The notes: generated by a model from the sequence alone, not told the origin. A stretch of DNA of 12,089 bases from an uncultured bacterium (GCA_938014945.1 CALLQH010000336.1:1-12089), one strand, 5' to 3'. Shown: positions 1 to 6,976, counted from the first letter of the stretch. Program-made: numbers and translations.

Positions 1-1152
1 TGGACCGACGATGAAGGCAACATCCGCACCAACCGCGGCTGGCGCGTGCAGTTCAACAGCGCCATCGGCCCCTACAAGGGCGGCATCCGGTTCCACCCCT
101 CGGTCAACCAGAGCATCCTGAAGTTCCTGGGCTACGAGCAGACCTTCAAGAACAGCCTCACGGGCCTGCCCATGGGCGGCGGCAAGGGTGGCGCGAACTT
201 CAATCCGAAGGGCAAGTCGGAACTGGAGATCATGCGCTTCTGCCAGAGCTTCATGACCGAGCTCTATCGCCACGTCGGTGAGGTGACCGATGTTCCCGCC
301 GGCGACATCGGCGTGGGCGGCCGCGAGATCGGCTTCATGTTCGGCCAGTACAAGCGCATCACCAACCGCTTCGTCGGCGTGCTGACGGGCAAGGGCGCTT
401 CCTACGGCGGCTCGAAGATGCGCACCGAGGCGACCGGCTACGGCGCCGTCTTCTACACCCAGAACATGCTTCACCATGTCGGCGACGGCATGGAGGGCAA
501 GACCGTGCTGGTCTCGGGCTCGGGCAATGTCGCTACCCACGCCGCAGAGAAGGTCACCCAGCTTGGCGGCAAGGCGCTGACCATGTCGGACTCCGGTGGT
601 TTCATCCACTGCGCCGATGGTTTCACCTTCGAGCAGATCAACTGGATCAAGGACCTCAAGGACAGGCGTCGTGGCCGTATCTCCGAGGCCGCCGACGAGT
701 TCCCCAACATCACCTTCCATGCCGATGCCAAGCCCTGGGGCGTCAAGGCCGACATCGCCATTCCCTCGGCGACGCAGAACGAGGTCAACGGTGCCGAGGC
801 CAAGACGATGGTGGCCAATGGCATCAAGCTGGTCGCCGAGGCCGCCAACATGCCCTGTGAGCCCGATGCCGTTGAGGCGTTCATGGACGCCGGCGTCATG
901 TTCGGCCCGGCCAAGGCGGTCAATGCCGGCGGTGTCGGCGTCTCGGGCCTGGAGATGAGCCAGAACAGCGCGCGCATCTCCTGGGAGAGCGAGCAGCTGA
1001 CGCAGATGCTCGAGTCCATGATGAAGAACATCCACGACAGCTGCGTCGAGTTCGGCGGCGAGCCCGGCGGCAAGATCAACTATCTCAAGGGCGCCAACGT
1101 CGCCGGCTTCGTCAAGGTCGCCGAAGCGATGCTTGCCTACGGTCACGTCTGA
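1..1152 (+). CDS. gdhA: NADP-type glutamate dehydrogenase, 5' end outside window
   Basis: The enzyme reversibly aminates 2-oxoglutarate to L-glutamate in the cytosol and normally serves ammonia assimilation. The frame is open from base 1, so the start lies upstream. 383 codons are visible; compared with the roughly 447-residue E. coli GdhA, about 65 N-terminal residues are missing. Visible family motifs (window residues): PYKGGIRFHPSV at 24-35 (2-oxoglutarate site), GLPMGGGKGG with the catalytic lysine at 62, DVPAGDIGVGGRE, the GKGASYGGS segment, then the dinucleotide-binding VSGSGNVATHAAEK, and near the C-terminus NAGGVGVSGLEM and KGANVAGFVKVAEAML. These match the hexameric NADP-dependent (E. 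coli GdhA-like) class rather than the large 180-kDa NAD enzymes. NADP preference is inferred from class similarity. An internal GTG at 46 is not the start, because conserved family sequence (WRVQFN) runs through it. No partner gene is visible; the next gene is 103 bases downstream. Confidence 0.96.
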   Translation, partial: WTDDEGNIRTNRGWRVQFNSAIGPYKGGIRFHPSVNQSILKFLGYEQTFKNSLTGLPMGGGKGGANFNPKGKSELEIMRFCQSFMTELYRHVGEVTDVPAGDIGVGGREIGFMFGQYKRITNRFVGVLTGKGASYGGSKMRTEATGYGAVFYTQNMLHHVGDGMEGKTVLVSGSGNVATHAAEKVTQLGGKALTMSDSGGFIHCADGFTFEQINWIKDLKDRRRGRISEAADEFPNITFHADAKPWGVKADIAIPSATQNEVNGAEAKTMVANGIKLVAEAANMPCEPDAVEAFMDAGVMFGPAKAVNAGGVGVSGLEMSQNSARISWESEQLTQMLESMMKNIHDSCVEFGGEPGGKINYLKGANVAGFVKVAEAMLAYGHV

Positions 1153-1181
1153 GCGCGGTGGCATCCCTGCGATGCCGCGCT
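1152..1181 (+). terminator. Bulged hairpin at the end of gdhA
   Basis: Immediately after the gdhA stop, AGCGC (1152-1156) pairs with GCGCT (1177-1181) and GGCATC (1160-1165) with GATGCC (1171-1176). That gives an 11-bp stem with a 3-base bulge and a 5-base loop. No T-run follows, so it is not a textbook intrinsic terminator. It could protect the 3' end of the mRNA, or terminate weakly with Rho. Confidence 0.4.
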
Positions 1182-1186
1182 AGGAT
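1158..1186 (+). promoter_or_regulatory. Possible sigma70-like promoter before the acetolactate synthase-like gene
   Basis: GTGGCA (1158-1163, 4 of 6 against TTGACA), a 17-base spacer, and TAGGAT (1181-1186, 4 of 6 against TATAAT). The position suits a leader of about 60-70 bases that would contain the two hairpins that follow. The match is weak and overlaps the gdhA end hairpin, so this is tentative. Confidence 0.22.
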
Positions 1187-1200
1187 CAAGCAAGGGTCAG

Positions 1201-1230
1201 GCTGCGGATCGCCGTCGTGCGATCCGCAGC
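1201..1230 (+). promoter_or_regulatory. Perfect 11-bp inverted repeat in the leader of the acetolactate synthase-like gene
   Basis: GCTGCGGATCG (1201-1211) and CGATCCGCAGC (1220-1230) are exact reverse complements around an 8-base loop. No T-run follows. It ends 25 bases before the GTG start at 1256 and abuts the hairpin that pairs with the ribosome binding site. It could be an RNA leader stem, a dyad operator for a DNA-binding regulator, or a Rho-assisted terminator of gdhA. The inverted repeat itself is certain; its role is not. Confidence 0.6.
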
Positions 1231-1250
1231 CTCCCGAGAAACTCTGGAGG
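1230..1250 (+). promoter_or_regulatory. Hairpin that sequesters the Shine-Dalgarno sequence
   Basis: CCTCC (1230-1234) is complementary to GGAGG (1246-1250), the ribosome binding site of the GTG start at 1256. Inside it, after one C/T mismatch (1235/1245), GAG (1236-1238) pairs with CTC (1242-1244) around an AAA loop. The result is an 8-bp hairpin that hides the whole Shine-Dalgarno sequence. It shares only base 1230 with the preceding stem, so both could form and stack. This suggests translational control, but no matching regulator or ligand is evident. Confidence 0.5.
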
Positions 1251-1255
1251 ATCAC

Positions 1256-2914
1256 GTGAAAGCATCCGATCTCTTCGTGCGCTGCCTGGAAGCCGAGGGC
1301 GTCGAGCGCATCTTCGGCGTTCCCGGCGAGGAAAACGCCGACTTCATGATGTCGCTGATGGACAGCAAGATCGACTTCGTCCTGTGCCGGCACGAACAGG
1401 CCGCCGCCTTCATGGCCGACGGTTACGGCCGCCTGACCGGCAAGGCGGGCGTTTGCCTGGCCACGCTCGGGCCGGGCGTGACCAACCTGGTGACCGGTCT
1501 TGCCGACGCCAATATGGACCGCGCCCCGACCGTTGCCATCGTCGGCCAGGCCAGCACCCGGCGCCTCCACAAGGAGAGCCATCAGAACATGGACGCCATC
1601 GACATGGTGCGTCCGATCAGCAAGTGGTCCCACAGCATCTACCGCGCCGAGGCCATCCCCGAGATGGTGCGCAAGGCGTTCAAGATCGCCGAGCAGGAAA
1701 AGCCCGGCGTCACCGTGCTCGAACTGCCCGAGGATATCGCCAAGGAGCAGATCGACGCCCAGCCCATCGAGCCGCGCAAGACCCGCCGCGCCGCCGCCGA
1801 CTACAAGGCCGTGCGCGCCGCGGTGAAGGCCATCGCCGAAGCCAAGAACCCGATCATCCTTTCGGGCAACGGCGCGGTGCGCAAACGCGCCGCCCAGCAG
1901 CTCCAGCGCCTGGCCGAGAAGGTGGGCATCGGCGTCATCAACACCTTCATGGGCAAGGGTGCGATTCCGCGCAATGACCCGCATTGCCTGTTCACCATCG
2001 GCCTGCAGCAGCGCGACCACGCCAACGCCGCGCTGGACGCCGCCGATGTCGTCATCGCCGTGGGTTACGATCTGGTGGAATACGCCCCGGCGCACTGGAA
2101 CAAGCGCGGCGGCAAGACCATCGTCCACATCGATTTCTGGCCTGCCGAGATCGACGAGGATTACGACGTCGATGTCGAGGTCGTCGCCGACATTGCCGAC
2201 GCCCTCTGGCAGATCAACGAGGAGCTGAACGCGCAGTATGCCGAAAAGCTGCCGATGCACGACATCAAGGACCGGCAGAAGCTGCGCCAGACCATCCTCG
2301 ACGACCTCGCCATGGAGAAGGACGATACCTCCTTCCCCATGAAGCCCCAGAAGATCATCTGGGACATCCGCGAGGCTCTCGGCCCATCCGACATCATTCT
2401 CTCCGATGTCGGCGCCCACAAGATGTGGATCGCGCGCTACTACCAGTGCGACGAGGCCAACACCTGCATGATCTCCAACGGCTTCTGCTCCATGGGTTTT
2501 GCTTTCCCGGCGGCCATGGGCGCGAAGTTCGCCATGCCGGACCGCAGGGTCCTGGCGGTCTGCGGCGATGCCGGTTTCCTGATGAACGTGCAGGACATCG
2601 AGACGGCGGTGCGGCGCAAGCTCAACGTCGTCACGGTCATCCTGCTCGACGGCGAATACGGCCTCATCAAGTGGAAGCAGTCGAACCAGTTCGACGGCAA
2701 GCATTCCGATCTTGCCTTCGGCAACCCGGACTTCGCCATGCTGGCCAAGTCCTTCGGTGCCTGGGGCAAGGTGCTGACCTCGCACGAGCAGCTGAAGCCC
2801 GCCATCGAGGAGGCCTTCAAGCAGGAAGGCCCCGCACTGATCGGCGTGCCGGTCGACTATGCCGAGAACCGCAAGCTCACCAAGCGTCTGGGCGAGCTTC
2901 AGTTCTCCATCTGA
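1256..2914 (+). CDS. Acetolactate synthase large subunit-like TPP enzyme
   Basis: Predicted cytosolic thiamine-diphosphate enzyme, likely condensing two pyruvates to 2-acetolactate with loss of CO2. The GTG at 1256 is chosen because GGAGG (1246-1250) lies five bases upstream and the protein then begins KASDLFVRCLEAEGV, the family's usual N-terminus; a GTG at 1217 in the same frame would start inside a hairpin. Length is 552 residues, normal for the family. The N-terminal Pyr domain has FGVPGEEN and the activating glutamate in RHEQAAAFMADGYGRLTG (Glu47). The central domain has VGYDLVEYAPAHWN, resembling the catabolic AlsS/BudB GYDPIEYEP segment. The C-terminal PP domain has DVGAHKMWIARY, SNGFCSMGFAFPAAMGA, and the Mg/TPP motif GDAGFL (about 437-442, usually GDG) with LLDGEYGLIKWKQ. 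No ilvH/ilvN regulatory subunit or acetolactate decarboxylase gene is adjacent, so branched-chain synthesis versus a catabolic role is unresolved. A different carboligase or 2-oxoacid substrate is possible. Confidence 0.88.
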   Translation: MKASDLFVRCLEAEGVERIFGVPGEENADFMMSLMDSKIDFVLCRHEQAAAFMADGYGRLTGKAGVCLATLGPGVTNLVTGLADANMDRAPTVAIVGQASTRRLHKESHQNMDAIDMVRPISKWSHSIYRAEAIPEMVRKAFKIAEQEKPGVTVLELPEDIAKEQIDAQPIEPRKTRRAAADYKAVRAAVKAIAEAKNPIILSGNGAVRKRAAQQLQRLAEKVGIGVINTFMGKGAIPRNDPHCLFTIGLQQRDHANAALDAADVVIAVGYDLVEYAPAHWNKRGGKTIVHIDFWPAEIDEDYDVDVEVVADIADALWQINEELNAQYAEKLPMHDIKDRQKLRQTILDDLAMEKDDTSFPMKPQKIIWDIREALGPSDIILSDVGAHKMWIARYYQCDEANTCMISNGFCSMGFAFPAAMGAKFAMPDRRVLAVCGDAGFLMNVQDIETAVRRKLNVVTVILLDGEYGLIKWKQSNQFDGKHSDLAFGNPDFAMLAKSFGAWGKVLTSHEQLKPAIEEAFKQEGPALIGVPVDYAENRKLTKRLGELQFSI

Positions 2915-2929
2915 TGCCGCAAAACGCGA

Positions 2930-2960
2930 GGGCCGGGGCGGGTTTTTCCCGTTCCGGCCC
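2930..2960 (+). terminator. Long GC-rich hairpin after the acetolactate synthase-like gene
   Basis: GGGCCGG (2930-2936) pairs with CCGGCCC (2954-2960). The stem continues through two G-U pairs and CGGG/CCCG to a TTTTT loop (2943-2947), giving 13 bp in all. It lies 15 bases after the stop. The T-run is in the loop and none follows the stem, so termination may be inefficient or Rho-assisted. It probably separates this gene from ccmF. Confidence 0.55.
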
Positions 2961-2991
2961 CCGTGTGACGGTCTCGTGATCGCGCATCCGA

Positions 2992-3020
2992 TGGACAGAC
3001 GGGCAGTGTCCCGCTAGGAC
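2992..3020 (+). promoter_or_regulatory. Possible sigma70-like promoter for the ccm operon
   Basis: TGGACA (2992-2997, 5 of 6 against TTGACA), a 17-base spacer, and TAGGAC (3015-3020, 3 of 6 against TATAAT). It lies between the upstream hairpin and the ribosome binding site of ccmF. The -35 is good and the -10 poor, so this is a candidate only. Confidence 0.3.
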
Positions 3021-3046
3021 TGCGCCCGGTTCGACGGAGTACGCAG

Positions 3047-5035
3047 TTGATCGCAGAAATCGGCCACTTCGCGCTTGTTCTTGCGCTGCTTGTCGCCTGT
3101 GTCCAGGCGGTGGTTCCGCTTTATGGCGCCTGGCGCGGCGATGCCCGCCTGATGGCCGTGGGCAACACTTCCGCGGTGGCGCTGATCCTGATGGTCGGCA
3201 TCGCCTTCGGCGCGCTGACATGGTGCTACGCCATCAGCGATTTCTCGGTCCAGAACGTCTACGAGAATTCCCATTCGCTGCAGCCGATGCTCTACAAGAT
3301 CTCCGGCGTCTGGGGCAATCACGAGGGCTCGTTGCTCCTCTGGGCCTTCATCCTGGCGATCTTCAGCCTGGCCGTGGCCCTGCTCGGCAACAACCTGCCG
3401 CTGACGCTCAAGGCCCGCGTGCTGGCGGTGCAGGCGATGATCGCGGTCGGCTTCCTTGCCTTCTCGCTCTTCACCTCCAATCCCTTCGCCCGGCTCGATC
3501 CCGCGCCGCTTGACGGCCGCAACCTCAATCCGCTGCTGCAGGATCCCGGCCTCGCCTTCCATCCGCCCTTCCTCTATCTCGGCTACGTCGGCTTCTCGAT
3601 GGCCTTCTCGTTCGCGGTTGCCGCGCTGATCGAGGGCCGCATCGACGCCGCCTGGGCGCGCTGGGTGCGCCCGTGGACCCTTGCCGCCTGGACCGCGCTG
3701 ACCCTGGGCATCGCCATGGGCAGCTGGTGGGCCTATTACGAACTCGGCTGGGGCGGCTGGTGGTTCTGGGATCCGGTCGAGAATGCCAGCTTCATGCCCT
3801 GGCTTGCCGGCACCGCCCTGCTGCACTCGGCCATCGTCACGGAAAAGCGCGGCGCCCTGAAAAGCTGGACCGTGCTGCTGGCCATCGTCGCCTTCTCGCT
3901 GTCGCTGCTGGGCACCTTCCTGGTGCGCTCGGGCGTGCTGACCTCGGTCCATGCCTTTGCCACCGATCCCGCCCGCGGCGTCTTCATCCTGCTGCTGCTG
4001 ATCGTCGCCATCGGCGGTTCGCTGGCGCTGTACGCCTGGCGCGCGCCGCTGCTGAAGGCCGATGGCCTGTTCGCGCCGATCAGCCGCGAGGGCGGCCTGG
4101 TGCTCAACAACCTGCTGCTGGCGGTTGCCTGTTTCACCGTGCTCACCGGCACGCTTTATCCCCTGGCGCTCGATGTCGTTGCCGGGGAAAAGGTTTCGGT
4201 CGGCCCGCCCTATTTCGAGATGACCTTCGTGCCGCTCATGGTGCCGCTCTTCCTGGCGCTGGGCATCGGGCCGCTGATGCCGTGGAAGCGCTGCGATCTC
4301 AAGGGCGTGCTCCATCGCCTGCGCTTCGTCGCCGCGGTCTCGCTGGCGGCCTGGGGTGTCGTCTGGTGGCTCGCGACCGACAGTTCGCCGCTGCCGGCCT
4401 TCGGCATCGCCCTTGCCGTCTGGATCGCCCTGGCGGTCTTCCTGGAATACGCCGTGCGCCTGGGCCTCTTCCGGGTCACGCTCGGCGAAAGTTACCGGCG
4501 CGCCCTGCGCCTGCCGCGCGCGGCCTACGGCATGATGGTCGCGCATCTGGGCGTGGCGGTGCTGGTCGCGGGTGTCGTCGCCTCCTCGTCCTGGCGCACG
4601 GAGATCATCCGCGCCATGGAGCCCGGCCAGAGCCAGGAGATCGTCGGCTACACGGTCCGCTTCGACGGCGTGGGCGATGCCATGGGGCCCAACTACTCGG
4701 CCGAACGGGCGACCTTCACGGTCTTTGCCGATGGCGAGCAGATTGCCGTCATGCAGCCCGAGAAGCGTTTCTATCCGGTCTCGGCGACCCAGACGACCGA
4801 AGCGGCGATCCGCACCACCATTCTTGCCGATCTCTACGTCGTCATCGGCGATCAGACGGAGGGGCAGGATATCTGGGCGGTGCGCATGTACTACAATCCG
4901 CTGGTGCCCTGGATCTGGCTCGGTTCGATCATGATGTTCGGCGCCGGCCTCATCAGCCTCAGCGACCGGCGTCACCGGATCGGCGCGCCCACACGCGCCA
5001 AGGCCGCCGCCGCATCCGCGCCGCAGCCGGCATGA
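3047..5035 (+). CDS. ccmF: CcmF, cytochrome c heme lyase subunit
   Basis: CcmF is the large inner-membrane component of the System I heme lyase; it takes heme from holo-CcmE and, with CcmH/CcmI, attaches it to the CXXCH motif of apocytochrome c. The TTG at 3047 is chosen because GGAG (3036-3039) is seven bases upstream and the protein then begins MIAEIGHFALVLAL, the standard CcmF start. It is 662 residues and rich in hydrophobic segments. The tryptophan-rich WWD heme-handling motif is intact (GWGGWWFWDPVENASFMPW, centred on residues 236-243). The histidines expected as heme ligands are seen at 172 (HPPFLYLGY), 260 (LLHSAIV), 302 (TSVHAFATDP) and 500 (MVAHLGV). A hydrophilic, presumably periplasmic stretch (about 520-620) precedes the last membrane segment WIWLGSIMMFGAGLISL. 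The stop overlaps the ccmH start (ATGA), indicating translational coupling. Confidence 0.97.
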   Translation: MIAEIGHFALVLALLVACVQAVVPLYGAWRGDARLMAVGNTSAVALILMVGIAFGALTWCYAISDFSVQNVYENSHSLQPMLYKISGVWGNHEGSLLLWAFILAIFSLAVALLGNNLPLTLKARVLAVQAMIAVGFLAFSLFTSNPFARLDPAPLDGRNLNPLLQDPGLAFHPPFLYLGYVGFSMAFSFAVAALIEGRIDAAWARWVRPWTLAAWTALTLGIAMGSWWAYYELGWGGWWFWDPVENASFMPWLAGTALLHSAIVTEKRGALKSWTVLLAIVAFSLSLLGTFLVRSGVLTSVHAFATDPARGVFILLLLIVAIGGSLALYAWRAPLLKADGLFAPISREGGLVLNNLLLAVACFTVLTGTLYPLALDVVAGEKVSVGPPYFEMTFVPLMVPLFLALGIGPLMPWKRCDLKGVLHRLRFVAAVSLAAWGVVWWLATDSSPLPAFGIALAVWIALAVFLEYAVRLGLFRVTLGESYRRALRLPRAAYGMMVAHLGVAVLVAGVVASSSWRTEIIRAMEPGQSQEIVGYTVRFDGVGDAMGPNYSAERATFTVFADGEQIAVMQPEKRFYPVSATQTTEAAIRTTILADLYVVIGDQTEGQDIWAVRMYYNPLVPWIWLGSIMMFGAGLISLSDRRHRIGAPTRAKAAAASAPQPA

Positions 5036-5520
5036 TCCGCCCCTTGCGTTTCCTGGTGCTGCTTTCCCTGCTGGCGCTGGCCACTCCGCCGGCGCTCGCC
5101 ACCCAGCCCGGCGAGATCCTCGACGATCCCGCGCTGGAGGCGCGCGCCCGCGAGATCGGCGCCGAACTGCGCTGTCTGGTCTGCCAGAACCAGTCGATCG
5201 ACGATTCCAACGCGCCGCTCGCCCACGACCTGCGCGTCATCGTGCGCGAGCGTCTGGTGGCCGGCGACACCGACGAGCAGGTCATCGACTTCGTGGTCGA
5301 GCGTTACGGCGACTACGTCCTGCTCAAGCCGCCGTTCAAGGCCGATACGCTCCTGCTCTGGGCAGCACCCATCCTGGCGCTGATCGGCGGCGGACTGATC
5401 GTGCTGTTTGCCCGCCGCCGCCGCGGCGAGGAGCTCGAGTCCGCGGCCGATCTCACGCCGGCCGAACAGAAACGCCTGCGCCAGCTTCTCCATCCCGCCG
5501 GCAAGGATAGCGGCGCATGA
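5032..5520 (+). CDS. ccmH: CcmH, apocytochrome c thiol reductase subunit
   Basis: CcmH (CycL) is a membrane-anchored periplasmic thioredoxin-like protein that keeps the apocytochrome c heme-binding cysteines reduced and works with CcmF in heme ligation. The 162-residue product has a signal peptide (about 1-23, ending PALA before TQPGE), the redox motif LRCLVCQNQSI with cysteines 48 and 51, and one transmembrane segment (about 104-124, LLLWAAPILALIGGGLIVLF) followed by arginines and a short acidic cytosolic tail. This is the short, non-fused form; in E. coli CcmH carries a CcmI-like domain on the same chain, whereas here CcmI is a separate gene. The ATG at 5032 overlaps the ccmF stop by four bases, with no obvious Shine-Dalgarno sequence, so translation is probably coupled to ccmF. 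No ccmG/dsbE lies between ccmF and ccmH. Confidence 0.96.
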   Translation: MIRPLRFLVLLSLLALATPPALATQPGEILDDPALEARAREIGAELRCLVCQNQSIDDSNAPLAHDLRVIVRERLVAGDTDEQVIDFVVERYGDYVLLKPPFKADTLLLWAAPILALIGGGLIVLFARRRRGEELESAADLTPAEQKRLRQLLHPAGKDSGA

Positions 5521-6911
5521 TCTACGTTGCCTTTGCCGTCCTGGCCGCACTGGTCGTGCTGGCGCTTGCCTGGCCCCTGCTGCGCGGGCGCACCGCGGCC
5601 GTCCGGCGCGACGCCCTGGTCGTCTACCGTGATCAGCTGGAAGAACTCGACCGTGATCTTGCACGCGGCCTGATCGACGAAAGCGGTTACGGCGCCGCCC
5701 GGCGCGAGATCGAGCGGCGCATCCTGGCCGAGGGCGCGCATGCGCAAGCCGCCTCCAAGTCTGCGGCCCACCCAGGGCGCCGTCTGGTGCCCGCCGCCCT
5801 GATGGGCGTGGTCGTGGTCGGCGGCGCTGTTGTCATCTATGCCGATCTCGGCTCTCCCGCTCTGCCGACGCTGCCCTTCGCCATGCGCCAGGACGCGGTC
5901 GATCCTGCGATGGCGACCGAGGAAGACGCCCAGATCAACGAGATGATCGCCCGCCTCGAGCAGCGCCTGGCCGACAACCCCGGCGATGTCGAGGGCTGGC
6001 TGCTGCTGGCCAACACCAATGCCTTTGTCGGCCGGTATGCCGCCGCCGCGCAGGCCATGACGGAAGTGCTGGCGATCGACCCCGAGAACGGCGAATGGCA
6101 GGCCGCCTACGGCGAATTCGTTGCCCTGCAGCACCAGGGCACGGTGACGCCGGCCGCCCGGCGCGCCTTCGAGGCCGCCCTGCGGCTTTCCCCCGGCGAG
6201 CCGGTGGCGCGTTACTACCTCGCCATGGCCGATGCCCAGGCCGGCGATGTCGCCGGGGCGCTGGAAGCCTGGCGTGCGCTGTATGCCGATACCCCCGCCG
6301 ATGCCGCCTGGCGCGACCCGCTCATCGCCCGTATTGCCGAAGCCGAACAGCAGCTTGGCCTGGAGCCCTCCGACCTGCCGCCCGCCCAGGTGCAGGCCGG
6401 GGACAACGGCAATTCGGAAGTGCGCGGTCCCACGGAGGACGATATTGCCGCGGCCGCGGAGATGAGCCAGGACGACCAGCTGGCCATGATCCGCAGCATG
6501 GTCGCGGGCCTTGCCGAGCGCATGCAGGATGAACCGGGCAACCTGGAAGGCTGGTCACGGCTGGCCCAGTCCTATGGCGTGCTGGGCGAATGGGACAAGG
6601 CGCGCGAAGCCTACGAACACATCCTCACCCTGGCGCCCGATGACGCCACCGTGCTCGACGGTTACGCCAACGCCATCGTCAGTGGCCTCGACCAGAACGC
6701 GCCGATCCCCGACGATGCGGTGGCCGAGCTCGACGCCGTGCTCGAACGTGCGCCCGATACACAGGTCGCGCTTTATGTCACCGGCCTTGCCGCGGCCCAG
6801 TCGGGCGATATCGCCCGCGCCACCCAGCGCTGGACCCGGCTGCGGGACCAGTTCCCGGCCGACAGCGCCGAGTGGACCCAGGTCAACAATCTGATCGCCG
6901 GCCTGCAGTAG
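5517..6911 (+). CDS. ccmI: CcmI, apocytochrome c chaperone with TPR repeats
   Basis: CcmI (CycH) is the membrane-bound chaperone that captures apocytochrome c and passes it to the CcmF/CcmH lyase. The 464-residue protein has a first membrane helix (about 2-22), then a cytosolic loop with the family signature YRDQLEELDRDLARGLID and RREIERRIL, a second membrane helix (about 87-108), and a long periplasmic region of TPR helices. That region shows two similar blocks, about 137-280 and 322-464. Each begins with a short helix (MIARLEQRL or MVAGLAERM), then a G-D/N-x-EGW TPR, a second TPR ending in a D-P or A-P turn, and an AQSGDIA-type helix pair. The blocks are joined by an acidic, proline-containing linker. 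The ATG overlaps the ccmH stop (ATGA), and AAGGA (5504-5508) provides a ribosome binding site. It is the last gene of the ccmF-H-I unit. Confidence 0.93.
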   Translation: MIYVAFAVLAALVVLALAWPLLRGRTAAVRRDALVVYRDQLEELDRDLARGLIDESGYGAARREIERRILAEGAHAQAASKSAAHPGRRLVPAALMGVVVVGGAVVIYADLGSPALPTLPFAMRQDAVDPAMATEEDAQINEMIARLEQRLADNPGDVEGWLLLANTNAFVGRYAAAAQAMTEVLAIDPENGEWQAAYGEFVALQHQGTVTPAARRAFEAALRLSPGEPVARYYLAMADAQAGDVAGALEAWRALYADTPADAAWRDPLIARIAEAEQQLGLEPSDLPPAQVQAGDNGNSEVRGPTEDDIAAAAEMSQDDQLAMIRSMVAGLAERMQDEPGNLEGWSRLAQSYGVLGEWDKAREAYEHILTLAPDDATVLDGYANAIVSGLDQNAPIPDDAVAELDAVLERAPDTQVALYVTGLAAAQSGDIARATQRWTRLRDQFPADSAEWTQVNNLIAGLQ

Positions 6912-6921
6912 CCGGTTCCGG

Positions 6922-6938
6922 GCGGCGCCGGGCGCCGC
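6922..6938 (+). terminator. Short GC hairpin after ccmI
   Basis: GCGGCGC (6922-6928) pairs with GCGCCGC (6932-6938) around a 3-base loop, 10 bases after the ccmI stop. No T-run follows. It may mark the end of the ccm transcript or stabilise it; in such GC-rich sequence a 7-bp stem is only modest evidence. Confidence 0.35.
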
Positions 6939-6976
6939 TACATTGCCCCGTCTAGAAGATTCCAGGAGAAGTTGCC

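Noticed and set aside
46..48. GTG at 46 as the start of gdhA
   Set aside because: Conserved GdhA sequence (NRGWRVQFN) reads through it from base 1, so the gene is truncated by the window edge.
1217..1255. Upstream GTG start at 1217 for the acetolactate synthase-like gene
   Set aside because: The extra 13 residues would be read from the loop and arm of the inverted repeat; the GTG at 1256 has a good ribosome binding site and the family's normal N-terminus.
1112..2785. 557-residue open frame on the minus strand opposite the acetolactate synthase-like gene
   Set aside because: It is a shadow of a high-GC gene: the sense frame has clear family motifs, while this one is a low-complexity G/D/H/L-rich product with no recognisable domain.
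3014..4975. 653-residue minus-strand frame opposite ccmF
   Set aside because: The composition is dominated by R, G, Q, D and H from reversed GC-rich codons. ccmF on the other strand is unequivocal.
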